The notes under the pieces: model-generated
The model's input: the letters and a program-made list of their open reading frames with translations, nothing else
The model's database searches: none
Told to the model about the DNA's origin: nothing
Part shown: one piece after another, positions 52,856 to 60,669 of the stretch
Position numbering within the stretch: position 1 is the first letter of the stretch
Layout of the letters: the number at the start of each line of letters is the position of its first letter
Source of the DNA: Pseudorhodoferax soli
GTDB lineage: Bacteria; Pseudomonadota; Gammaproteobacteria; Burkholderiales; Burkholderiaceae_C
NCBI RefSeq assembly: GCF_003337555.1
Contig: NZ_QPJK01000005.1
Coordinates: forward strand, 124,001 to 188,000
DNA: 64,000 nucleotides
Direction of reading: 5' to 3'
Made by a program: the position numbers and the translations under genes

Positions 52856-54097
52856 CTAGGACACCGCGCCGTACACCAGGTTCTTGTAGAGCATCCGCGT
52901 GTGGATGCGGTTGGACGGGCATTGCGCCATCAGCACGCCCGCCAGCCGTTCGCGCGGGTCGATCCAGAAGCTCGTGCCCCAGGCGCCCGCCCACATCGCA
53001 TCGCCGGTGCTGCCGGGCGTCCAGCCCACGCCGTCGTACAGGCGCACGCCCCAGCCCAGGCCGAAGCCGTAGCCCGGCCCGGTGGTGGCGTTGGGCACAC
53101 CGGCCTTGCCGACCAGGTGGTCGGACAGCATGAATTCGGTGGTCTTGCGCGAGAGGTAGCGCGTGCGCCCGTCCGTGCCGCCGTTGAGCACCATCTGCGC
53201 GAACTTGAGGTAGTCCGCGCCCGTGCCGACCAGGCCGGCACCGCCCTTGAGGTATTGGCGCGGCGCCGGGTCGCTGTCCTGCCGGTAGGCCCGCAGCATG
53301 GCGGCCTTGAGGGGATCGCTGTCCAGCGTCTCGGCCAGGCGCGCGCGCTTGGCAGGCGGCACCCACCAGGCCGTGTCTGTCATGCCCAGCGGGCCGAGCA
53401 GCAGCTCCTGCGTCAGCACATCGAGGCGCTTGCCCGACACGCGCTCCAGCAGCAGGCCCAGCACGTCGGTGGCGATCGAATAGAACCAGGTGGTGCCGGG
53501 CTGGTAGAGCAGCGGGATGGTGCCCAGGCGCTTGAGCATCTCGTCGCCCGAGATGTCGGTCTCCAGCGATTCGATGTTGAGTTCGGCGTACATCTTGGCG
53601 ATGCGCGGCGAGGGGCTGGCCGGGCCGTAGACCAGGCCCGCCGTGTGCATGAGCAGGTCCTGCACGGTGATGGGCCGCGCCAGTGCCACGTCGCCCTGCG
53701 GCGTCTCGACCTTGAGGTTCTTGAACTCGGGCAGCCAGTTCGTCACCGGGTCGTTGATCTTGAGCTGGCCCTGCTCGGCCAGCATCATGGTCGCCACCGA
53801 GGTGATGGGCTTGGTCATCGAGGCCAGGCGGAAGATGGCGTCGCGCGGCATCGGCCGGGTCTTGGCGGCATCCAGGAAGCCCACGGCCTCGTGGTGCACG
53901 ATCTTGCCGTCCTGCGCCACCAGCGAGACCGCACCCGCGAAGGTGCCGATGCCCACCTGCGCATCCAGGGCCGGCGCGATGCGGGCCAGCCGGTCGGCCG
54001 ACACCATGGTGCGCGGCACGGCCGGCGTGCTGGCGCACCCGGCGAGGAAGGTGCTGCCCAGGGCGGAAAAAGCGAGCTGGCGCCGCGTGATCGTCAT
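52856..54097 (-). CDS. Serine beta-lactamase/esterase-family lipoprotein
   Basis: A 413-residue protein of the class C beta-lactamase/EstB fold. The signal (MTITRRQLAFSALGSTFLAG) has both a twin-arginine motif and a lipobox ending at Cys21 (AGCAS), so it may be a Tat-exported lipoprotein. The nucleophile Ser lies in ASMTKP (SxxK), the second-box Tyr in WFYSIATD, and a GWGV/GWTPGST region fits the family. It probably hydrolyses an ester or peptide-like bond; beta-lactam resistance is not implied. Start at 54097; the frame to 54217 overlaps the SDR region. Confidence 0.88.
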   Translation of the reverse strand: MTITRRQLAFSALGSTFLAGCASTPAVPRTMVSADRLARIAPALDAQVGIGTFAGAVSLVAQDGKIVHHEAVGFLDAAKTRPMPRDAIFRLASMTKPITSVATMMLAEQGQLKINDPVTNWLPEFKNLKVETPQGDVALARPITVQDLLMHTAGLVYGPASPSPRIAKMYAELNIESLETDISGDEMLKRLGTIPLLYQPGTTWFYSIATDVLGLLLERVSGKRLDVLTQELLLGPLGMTDTAWWVPPAKRARLAETLDSDPLKAAMLRAYRQDSDPAPRQYLKGGAGLVGTGADYLKFAQMVLNGGTDGRTRYLSRKTTEFMLSDHLVGKAGVPNATTGPGYGFGLGWGVRLYDGVGWTPGSTGDAMWAGAWGTSFWIDPRERLAGVLMAQCPSNRIHTRMLYKNLVYGAVS

Positions 54098-54217
54098 GCC
54101 TTGTCTCCCGATTCGTTGTTCAAGCGCGCAGATTCTTTCGATCTTCGGCATCAATTGGCGAACGGGTAAACCCCAGAAGACCGCGGGCCAGGGCCGCCCA
54201 ATTGTTTCAATAAGCAA

Positions 54218-54982
54218 TCAGGCGGCGAACCCGCCGTCGATCAGCAGGCTGCCGCCCGTGACCATTCCGGCTTCCGGGCCCACCAGGTAGGCCACCATGG
54301 CGGCGATTTCGTCGGGGTGGGCGTGGCGGTCGATCGCCATCAGGCCATGCATGCCGGCCGCCATCGGCCCGTCGGCGGGGTTCATGTCGGTGTTGACCGG
54401 GCCGGGTTGCACGTTGTTGATGGTGATGCCGCGCGGGCCCAGGTCGCGGGCCAGGCCACGCGTGAGTCCGACGATCGCGGCCTTGCTCATGGCGTAGACG
54501 GCGCCGCCGGCCCAGGGCATGCGCTCGGCGTTGGTGCTGCCGATGTTGACGATGCGCCCGCCCTGGCCCATGTGGCGCGCGGCCGCCTGCACGGCGACGA
54601 ACACGGCGCGCACGTTGACGTCCAGCGTGCGGTCCAGGTCTTCCAGCCGGAAGCTGTCGAGCTCGCCCATCACGGCCACGCCGGCGTTGTTGACCAAGAT
54701 GTCCAGCCGGCCCAGCTGGGCGGCGGCCCGGTCGATGGCGGCGCGCAGCGCATCGGCGTCGGCGCTGTCGGCCTGCACGGCCAGCGCGCGGCCGCCAGCG
54801 CCCTCGATCTCGGTTGTGAGCGCAAGGGCCGCGGCTTGCGAACCGGCGTAGCTGAAGGCCACGGCTGCGCCGTCGCGCGCCAGGCGGCGGACGATGGCGG
54901 CGCCGATGCCGCGGGAGCCGCCCGTGACGAAGGCGGCCTTGCCGGCCAGGATGGGCGAGGGGGATGTGGCGGATGCGGTCAT
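54218..54982 (-). CDS. Short-chain dehydrogenase/reductase (FabG-like)
   Basis: A 254-residue NAD(P)-dependent oxidoreductase. Cofactor motif VTGGSRGIGAAIVRRLARDG, NNAG (LVNNAGVAVM), catalytic Ser in IGSTNAERM and Tyr-x-x-x-Lys in YAMSKAAIVGLTRG; the C-terminal end is typical (TGGSLLIDGGFAA). FabG-like SDRs reduce ketones; the substrate is not known. It is divergent from a LysR regulator, which probably controls it, through a shared 108-bp promoter with a dyad at 55064-55082. Confidence 0.93.
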   Translation of the reverse strand: MTASATSPSPILAGKAAFVTGGSRGIGAAIVRRLARDGAAVAFSYAGSQAAALALTTEIEGAGGRALAVQADSADADALRAAIDRAAAQLGRLDILVNNAGVAVMGELDSFRLEDLDRTLDVNVRAVFVAVQAAARHMGQGGRIVNIGSTNAERMPWAGGAVYAMSKAAIVGLTRGLARDLGPRGITINNVQPGPVNTDMNPADGPMAAGMHGLMAIDRHAHPDEIAAMVAYLVGPEAGMVTGGSLLIDGGFAA

Positions 54983-55063
54983 GGCAGAACTCCTGTGGTG
55001 GTGGGATGCCCACAGTGTCGGGACGTCGCGCTGATCGCGGTAGCCGTGAATGGGATGGATCAA

Positions 55064-55082
55064 TTTCAACTGTTGGTTGAAA
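55064..55082. promoter_or_regulatory. Candidate LysR operator between SDR and LysR genes
   Basis: TTTCAAC (55064-55070) and GTTGAAA (55076-55082) are perfect inverted repeats 5 bp apart, ending 8 bp before the LysR start. Position and symmetry suit autoregulation of the divergent pair. Confidence 0.5.
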
Positions 55083-55090
55083 ATTGCGGC

Positions 55091-56014
55091 ATGCCTTCCT
55101 TGAGCCATCTGGACTGCTTCGTCAAATCCGCCGAGCGCGGCAGCTTCTCGGCGGCCGCCCGGCTGCTGGAACTCACGCCGGCCGCGGTGAGCAAGAACAT
55201 CGCGCGGCTGGAGGCCGAACTTGGTGTGCGCCTGTTCCAGCGCAGCACACGCCAGCTGAGCCTGACCGAGGGCGGCGAGCGCCTGCTGGCCCAGGTCGGC
55301 GGGCCGCTGGCCGCGCTGGCTGACGCGGTTGGCCATGCCGCCGAACAGGACCGCCAGCCGGCCGGCACGCTGCGCGTGAGCATGGGACAGGCCTTCGGCC
55401 GGGCTTACTTGGTGCCCCTGCTGGACGCGTTCCTGCGGCGCTACCCAGCCGTGGTGCCGGACTGGCGCTTCGAGAACCGCCAGGTCGACCTAATCGGCGA
55501 GGGCTTCGACGCCGGCATCGGCGGCGGACTGGAGCTCAAGCCGGGCATGGTGGCACGCACGCTGGGCCGCATCCACATCGTGGCGGTGGCGGCGCCAGGC
55601 TACCTGGCGGGCCGGCCGGTGCCACGCCACCCCTCGGACCTCACCGCGCTGGACGGCATCGTGCGCCGCTCCAGCCAGAACGGCCGCATCTACCAGTACA
55701 CGCTGCGCCGTGCCGACGGCGAAGTGGCGGCGGCCGTGCTGCGCACCCGCGTGGTGTTCGACGACCCGGAAGCCATGTGCCAGGCCGCCATGCTGGGCCT
55801 GGGCGTGGCCCTGCTGCCGATGCCTTTTGCCGTGCCCTGGCTGCAGAGCGGGGCGCTCGCGCGCGTGCTGCCCGGCTGGTCGGCCGAAGCCGGGCCAATC
55901 TCTCTGTACTACCCGGCCAAGAAGCTGCTGCCGGCGCGCACGCGGGTGTTCGTGGATTTCGTGCTGGAGCAGTTCCGCGAACGTGGCTTCGAGCGGCTGG
56001 TCGAGACCATCTGA
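55091..56014 (+). CDS. LysR-family transcriptional regulator
   Basis: A 307-residue regulator. The helix-turn-helix (LDCFVKSAERGSFSAAARLL, LTPAAVSKNIARLEAELGVR) is followed by the effector domain (AGTLRVSMGQAFGRAYLVPL and GFDAGIGGGLELKPGMVART), as in the CrgA/DsdC-like branch that often controls neighbouring SDR or quinone reductase genes. It is divergent from the SDR gene. Start at 55091; the upstream open frame to 54317 is a shadow of the SDR gene. Its stop is 6 bp from the end of the convergent DUF6134-like gene. Confidence 0.93.
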   Translation: MPSLSHLDCFVKSAERGSFSAAARLLELTPAAVSKNIARLEAELGVRLFQRSTRQLSLTEGGERLLAQVGGPLAALADAVGHAAEQDRQPAGTLRVSMGQAFGRAYLVPLLDAFLRRYPAVVPDWRFENRQVDLIGEGFDAGIGGGLELKPGMVARTLGRIHIVAVAAPGYLAGRPVPRHPSDLTALDGIVRRSSQNGRIYQYTLRRADGEVAAAVLRTRVVFDDPEAMCQAAMLGLGVALLPMPFAVPWLQSGALARVLPGWSAEAGPISLYYPAKKLLPARTRVFVDFVLEQFRERGFERLVETI

Positions 56015-56020
56015 CGCTTT

Positions 56021-56650
56021 TCAGCGCAGGCGGTAGCGCAGCAGGCGGCCGCCGGCCACGGTGGAGTCCAGGCCGATCCACGCGCCCGAGGGCGCATACC
56101 AGACATCGACCGGCTGCTCGGGCCCCTCGATGCGCCAGCGCTCTGCGGGCTGGGGCTGGCCCCGCACCTCCACCGTGCCGCTGTCCATGCGGCGCACGCG
56201 CACCGCCTCGTAGCGGCCGGTCTGGGCGTTGAGCAGCTGCGTCTGCGTGCGCATGGCGGGATGCCAGTAGGCAAAGCTCATGGCACAGCCCGGCAGGCTG
56301 AGCGTGCCGGACGGGCCGTCCACCTCCAGTGCGTCGCCGGCAGTCCGGGCCACCACCTTGCCGGTCTTGCCATCGTCGTCGGTCTCGGCCTGCAACGCCG
56401 CCAGGCAGTCGCCGCGCCATTGTTCGCTGGCCACGTGGCGGTAGCGGTACACCGTCAGGCCGAGCAGCTTGACGGCGAACATGGCCTCGCTGCGCACGGT
56501 GCGTGCCTGCGGCGTGCCGCCCAGCGTGAAGCGGTGGGTGCCGATGGGCTTGCCGTCCAGCGTGACCTCGAAGTCCTGTGCCGCTGCAACGCCGGGCAGG
56601 GCGGCGAGGAACAGCGCAGCTGCCCAAGCTATCCACGCCCCCCAGGCCAT
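56021..56650 (-). CDS. Exported DUF6134-like protein
   Basis: A 209-residue exported protein with a signal peptide (AWGAWIAWAAALFLAALPGV) cut after AAAQ, then a beta-rich domain starting FEVTLDGKPIGTHRFTLGG. This fits the DUF6134 family of small periplasmic proteins, which commonly close operons of DUF1295, DUF2878 and CFA-like genes. Cysteines (WRGDC and LPGCAMS) may form a disulfide. The function is unknown. Start at 56650; the frame to 56701 overlaps the DUF1295 gene. Confidence 0.8.
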   Translation of the reverse strand: MAWGAWIAWAAALFLAALPGVAAAQDFEVTLDGKPIGTHRFTLGGTPQARTVRSEAMFAVKLLGLTVYRYRHVASEQWRGDCLAALQAETDDDGKTGKVVARTAGDALEVDGPSGTLSLPGCAMSFAYWHPAMRTQTQLLNAQTGRYEAVRVRRMDSGTVEVRGQPQPAERWRIEGPEQPVDVWYAPSGAWIGLDSTVAGGRLLRYRLR

Positions 56651-56660
56651 GCGGACCACC

Positions 56661-57458
56661 TCAGTCGCCACGGGGGCGCACCGGACCGGGGAAGAAGGCA
56701 TTGGTGCGCGCGATGTAGTCGCGGTAGGCCGGGCGGCGTTCGGCGATGTCCTGCTCCAGCAGGCGCACTCCGGAGACCTTGAGCAGCAACACCGTCATCA
56801 GCAGCGGCGCGACGATGCTCCATGCCGCCGCCCAACCGCCGGCCAGCGCCGTGAGCCACAGGCCCCACCAGACGCAGCACTCGCCGAAGTAGTTGGGGTG
56901 GCGCGAATGGCGCCACAGGCCCTGGTCCATCACCCGGCCCTTGTGCGTGGCGGTGGCCTTGAAGTGCGCCAGCTGCAGGTCGGCCACGGTCTCGAAGACG
57001 AGGCCGAACGCGGCCAGCGCGAGGCCGGGTGCGTCCAGCCAGTGCAGCGGCTGGTCGCCCGCGAGGCCGGCCAGCAGCGGGGCCGACACCACCCAGGCCA
57101 GCAGCGCCTGCAGCGCGAACACCAGGTACAGGCTCTTGCATGCGAAGCCGGGCTGGTTGCGCGCGCGGATCGCCTGGTAGCGCCGGTCTTCGCCATGGCC
57201 CCAGTTGCGCCAGGTGATGAAGACGGCCAGCCGCAACGCCCACACGCTGGCCAGCACCAGTATCACGAGCCCACGCTCGGACGGGGCCGGCAGCAGCGCC
57301 CAGTACACCCAGCCGGCGCCGACGATGAGCAGCGCCCAGACGCGGTCGACCAGGCTCACATCGCTGCGCACCACGCTGGCGAGCCAGGCCAGGACGGCGG
57401 CAACGGCCGTGAACGCCAGGCCGGCCAGCGCCGTACCCCCCAGCGAGGACTCAGGCAT
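56661..57458 (-). CDS. DUF1295 membrane protein (steroid-reductase-like)
   Basis: A 265-residue integral membrane protein with about seven helices. The conserved C-terminal block includes VMDQGLWRHSRHPNYFGECC and WWGLWLTALAGG, the DUF1295/isoprenylcysteine methyltransferase-like signature (RHPNYFGE), related to 3-oxo-5-alpha-steroid 4-dehydrogenase. It may reduce or modify an acyl or isoprenoid substrate with NADPH. Overlaps the preceding gene by 8 bp. In the same operon as CFA-like methyltransferase 2. Confidence 0.93.
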   Translation of the reverse strand: MPESSLGGTALAGLAFTAVAAVLAWLASVVRSDVSLVDRVWALLIVGAGWVYWALLPAPSERGLVILVLASVWALRLAVFITWRNWGHGEDRRYQAIRARNQPGFACKSLYLVFALQALLAWVVSAPLLAGLAGDQPLHWLDAPGLALAAFGLVFETVADLQLAHFKATATHKGRVMDQGLWRHSRHPNYFGECCVWWGLWLTALAGGWAAAWSIVAPLLMTVLLLKVSGVRLLEQDIAERRPAYRDYIARTNAFFPGPVRPRGD

Positions 57459-58047
57459 GCGGCGCCTCCGGTTCGGCCACGCCGTCGAACTGCACCGACA
57501 GCCGCACCAGCAGCGGCAGCGACACGGCCCAGACCACGGCCAGCGTGGCGAGGGCGGCCGTCGGGTGCACAAGCTGCGCACCGCCCAGCCGCACCCCGGC
57601 AGAAAAGGCCATCGGCCCCACCATGGCGCCCAGCCCCGCGGCAAGCCAGGCGCGCCCGCGCAGCCAGCGCATGGTGACGTTCAGGGCAATGGCCAGCAGG
57701 CCCCAGAGCGCGACCATCCAGTACGGCGGCAACGCCGCGAACGGCTGGCCCGACGGGTAGGCCACGTGGCCCTGCAACACGGTCCAGGTCTCGACGGCCA
57801 GGCCGAGCCCGCAGGCCAGCAGCACCAGCCTGGCCTCCCGGGCCGGCCGGGCCGAGACGGCCAGGTGCCAGCCGATGGCCGCCGCCACGCACAGCGTGCC
57901 GGCCAGCGGGCGGTGGCTTGCCGCGCCCAGCACGGCGGCGAACCAAGCCAGCTGCGACACCGCGACGTTGGCCAGTTGCATGGCCGGCGTGGGCCTGCGG
58001 CGGCCAGGCGGCACAACCAGTGGGCGCCCCGGCCAGGCCACGGACAT
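57451..58047 (-). CDS. DUF2878 membrane protein
   Basis: A 198-residue integral membrane protein with five or six helices matching DUF2878: LANVAVSQLAWFAAVLGAAS at the start, LGLAVETWTVLQGHVAYPSG, PPYWMVALWGLLAIALNV and the closing VRLSVQFDGVAEPE. The family accompanies CFA-like and DUF1295 genes; its role is unknown. The start at 58047 overlaps the stop of the CFA-like gene (TGATG), arguing for it over Met23 at 57981, though the family N-terminus begins near the latter. Confidence 0.88.
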   Translation of the reverse strand: MSVAWPGRPLVVPPGRRRPTPAMQLANVAVSQLAWFAAVLGAASHRPLAGTLCVAAAIGWHLAVSARPAREARLVLLACGLGLAVETWTVLQGHVAYPSGQPFAALPPYWMVALWGLLAIALNVTMRWLRGRAWLAAGLGAMVGPMAFSAGVRLGGAQLVHPTAALATLAVVWAVSLPLLVRLSVQFDGVAEPEAPHA

Positions 58048-59108
58048 CACGCGGCGCGCCGCTCGAACAGGTAGTGGCTCACCCACCACTGCTGGCCGTC
58101 GGCATGGCCGAACAGTTCCTCCACGGCGAGGAAGAACAGGCGCCAGCGCTGCCACCACAGCGCGGCCTGGTCCTCGCCATAGGTGGCGGCCAGCAGCGGC
58201 TGCAGCTCTTCGCGCGCGGCGTCCATGTTGGACAGCCAGGCAGCGGCCGTGCGCTGGTAGTGGCGTCCGTCCCAGCGCCAGCGTTCCAGCAGACGCAGGT
58301 CGTCCTGGCACTGCAGCGCCAGGTCGTCGCTGGGCATCATGCCGCCGGAGAAGAAGTGCCGGCTCATCCAGTCGCTCTCGTCGTGCACATCGAAGGCGTA
58401 GGGCGCCTCGCGGTGGGCGAAGACATGCATGAAGAAGCGCCCGCCTGGCCGCAGCCAGCGCGCCACCTGGGCGAAGGCATGGGGCCAGTTGCGCAGATGC
58501 TCGAACATCTCGACCGAGACCACGCGGTCGAAGCGCTCGCCGGTGTCGAAGCTGTTGATGTCGCAGGTTCGCACCCGCAGGTTGTGCAGGCCGCGGGACA
58601 GGGCCTGGCCTTCGATGTAGATCCGCTGCGAATGCGAGTTCGACAGCGCCGTGACCCAGCTGTTCGGGTAGCGTTCGGCCATCCAGAGCGACAGCGAACC
58701 CCAGCCGCAACCCAGTTCCAGCACGCGCTGGCCGTCCTGCAGCCCGGCGCGCTCGCAGGTGCTCGCAAGCGCGGCGGCCTCGGCCTCGGCCAGGGTCTCC
58801 ACACCGGGTGGCCAATGGCAGCTGCTGTACTTGCGGTGCGGACCCAGTACCTGCGCGAAGAACGCGGCCGGCACCTCGTAGTGCTGCTCGTTGGCCTTAT
58901 CTGGCAGCGGCGCCAGTTCGGCGCCGCGCATCTGCGCGAGGAATTCCTGCGTGATCCTGGCGCCGGCCTCGGCGTCGCCGCTGTGCAATTGCGCGAGGCG
59001 CTGGCGCAGCAGATGCCGGATGCCGCCGCGCACCACGCGGTCGGGCAGCCGACCCTGCTCGGCCCAACGCAGGGCGATGGCGGAGGAAACGTCGGGGTTG
59101 CGGGTCAT
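58047..59108 (-). CDS. Cyclopropane-fatty-acid-synthase-like methyltransferase 2
   Basis: A 353-residue SAM-dependent methyltransferase shorter than CFA 1 because it lacks the extended N-terminal domain. NEQHYEVPAAFFAQVLGPHR, the SAM site VLELGCGWGSLSLWMAERYP, and VVSVEMFEHLRNWPHAFAQV and FFSGGMMPSDDL are conserved. This type resembles UfaM-like enzymes that methylate dienoic acyl chains on the way to furan fatty acids, though that exact role is inferred. First gene of the CFA2-DUF2878-DUF1295-DUF6134 operon, with an ECF-type promoter just upstream; the -10 ends 5 bp before the ATG. Confidence 0.9.
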   Translation of the reverse strand: MTRNPDVSSAIALRWAEQGRLPDRVVRGGIRHLLRQRLAQLHSGDAEAGARITQEFLAQMRGAELAPLPDKANEQHYEVPAAFFAQVLGPHRKYSSCHWPPGVETLAEAEAAALASTCERAGLQDGQRVLELGCGWGSLSLWMAERYPNSWVTALSNSHSQRIYIEGQALSRGLHNLRVRTCDINSFDTGERFDRVVSVEMFEHLRNWPHAFAQVARWLRPGGRFFMHVFAHREAPYAFDVHDESDWMSRHFFSGGMMPSDDLALQCQDDLRLLERWRWDGRHYQRTAAAWLSNMDAAREELQPLLAATYGEDQAALWWQRWRLFFLAVEELFGHADGQQWWVSHYLFERRAA

Positions 59109-59112
59109 GCGG

Positions 59113-59142
59113 CTGGTACGCGGCGGATGGGCTGCTGGATCA
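59113..59142 (-). promoter_or_regulatory. Candidate ECF-sigma promoter of the second lipid operon
   Basis: On the reverse strand TGATCC (59142-59137) and TACCAG (59118-59113) are separated by 18 bp, ending 4 bp before the CFA-like ATG at 59108. As at the sigma gene, the start codon lies where transcription would begin, implying a leaderless message. Confidence 0.55.
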
Positions 59143-59154
59143 CATGCCGGTGGT

Positions 59155-59802
59155 CTATTGGACGGCCGACGGCATGACTGGCGAAAAGGCGGCCAACTGC
59201 GGCATCCGCGCCAGTGCGTCCATCAGGCTGCGGATGCTGCCGTAGCGGGTCTTCGAACGGATGGCTGCGATCTGGGTCAGGACGGTGGTGCGCGAGACGC
59301 CGTTCTCGTGCGCGATGGCGCTGGCTTGCAGGCCGCGGCACAGCTGGAGCAGGATCCGCGTCTCCGCGCTGGTCAGCGCGTGGCGCAACGCGAACAGTTG
59401 CAACTCCACGCTGCCGCAGATTTCGTCGCGACCGAAGATGACGAGGGCCATGTTGTCATCCTCAACGGCGACAACGGTGAGTGCGGCAACTAGGCAGGCA
59501 TCCGGCAGCTCCACCTCCACCAGTTCTCGGCGCCCAAAAGCGCAGCACCGTTGCAGCGCTGCCCGCCAGCGTGCTTCGTGCTCGCCGGCCCGCACGCCAT
59601 GCGCAGCCCATCCCAACCTGGCGAAGAGGGCGCGGGCGCTAGCGTTTGCGAAGTGGATGCGACCATCGATGCTCACAACCGCGACACCGTGCGCCAGTCG
59701 ATCCAATCCGGACACCAGGGCGCCTTGCAATGCCGAAGTGATGTCAGCCGCAGGCGACGTGGTGGTCGGTTGATGGCCCAGACGGCCGGCGGTGATCAGC
59801 AT
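59155..59802 (-). CDS. PAS-LuxR-type transcriptional regulator
   Basis: A 215-residue regulator. The N-terminal part (LVSGLDRLAHGVAVVSIDGR, IHFANASARALF) resembles a PAS sensor. The C-terminal part is a LuxR-type helix-turn-helix (LTSAETRILLQLCRGLQASA, AHENGVSRTTVLTQIAAIRS). No receiver is present. It is divergent from the response regulator-flavoprotein-kinase operon and may respond to a small ligand. The 183 bp between them hold a GGGAGG ribosome site for the next gene and a possible TTTAAT -10. Confidence 0.85.
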   Translation of the reverse strand: MLITAGRLGHQPTTTSPAADITSALQGALVSGLDRLAHGVAVVSIDGRIHFANASARALFARLGWAAHGVRAGEHEARWRAALQRCCAFGRRELVEVELPDACLVAALTVVAVEDDNMALVIFGRDEICGSVELQLFALRHALTSAETRILLQLCRGLQASAIAHENGVSRTTVLTQIAAIRSKTRYGSIRSLMDALARMPQLAAFSPVMPSAVQ

Positions 59803-59985
59803 GGCTTCTCCTGCGATTGAATGGCTGGCTGCAGTCTAGGAGTGCCGTCGGCTGCATGCCACTCAACCGTGGGGGTAGTCGGGCCCTTGTGTGCTCATCT
59901 TTCTGCCTAGGACTTTGGTTTAGCCAATCGGGCATGTGCATGCGCTGGCTGCGTGCTTTAATCGTTACGCCGTGGGAGGTACTTC

Positions 59986-60669
59986 ATGCGTGTGCTGATC
60001 GTCGATGATCACGAAGTCATCTGGAATGGGATGCGGCTCACGCTGGAGCGCTTGTCCAATCAGGCGAATAGGCGTCCCTTGACCCGTTTCGAGGGCAGCC
60101 TGTCGGTCGAAGCGGCTGTGGAGCTCGAAGACCGCAGCTTCGACCTCATCTTGCTGGACTACCACCTTGCTGGCCTCTCCGGCACGGCGGCATTGGCCCG
60201 AATGCGCGAGGTGTTCGAGGCGTCACCCATCGTCATCCTGTCCGCCGACGCCGATCCACGCCGGGCGCGCGAGGCCATCCTCGGCGGCGCTGCCGGCTAC
60301 ATCCCCAAGACCATGTCCGATCGGGAGATGCAAGCCGCATTGGCGCTTGTGCTGGCGCAGGGCATCTATCTACCGCCGATGGCCCTGCTGGAGGTCGATG
60401 AGGATCCGCCTGCCGAGCCGCCGGATCTGCCGGCCGAGTCCATCGAGTCGTTCCTGCGGAGCGAGTTCTCGCCGCGCCAGCGCGAGGTGTTCGCGCTGGC
60501 GTTGCGCGGTAAGCCGAACAAGGTGATTGCCCGCGAACTCGGCATTGCTGAGGGCACGGTCAAGGTGCATCTGTCGATGGTGTTCCGCGCCCTCGGGGTG
60601 CGAAATCGAACCGAAGCCATGTACCGCGTACTGTCGGCCGACGCGGCAGGCGCCATCGAAAGACTGTGA
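59986..60669 (+). CDS. NarL/LuxR-type response regulator
   Basis: A 227-residue regulator with a receiver (LIVDDHEVIWNGM, phospho-acceptor Asp58 in LLDYHLAGLSG, Lys in GYIPKTMSD) and a LuxR-type helix-turn-helix (FSPRQREVFALALRGKPNKV, RELGIAEGTVKVHLSMVFRA). The ATG has a strong ribosome site (GGGAGG). Its stop overlaps the flavoprotein ATG (TGATG). The partner kinase is probably the hybrid kinase two genes down. It likely controls this operon or the divergent regulator. Confidence 0.93.
   Translation: MRVLIVDDHEVIWNGMRLTLERLSNQANRRPLTRFEGSLSVEAAVELEDRSFDLILLDYHLAGLSGTAALARMREVFEASPIVILSADADPRRAREAILGGAAGYIPKTMSDREMQAALALVLAQGIYLPPMALLEVDEDPPAEPPDLPAESIESFLRSEFSPRQREVFALALRGKPNKVIARELGIAEGTVKVHLSMVFRALGVRNRTEAMYRVLSADAAGAIERL

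Noticed and set aside
52856-54097. Antibiotic-resistance beta-lactamase
   Set aside because: The SxxK and Tyr motifs are shared by many esterases and peptidases of this fold, and nothing in the neighbourhood points to beta-lactam resistance.
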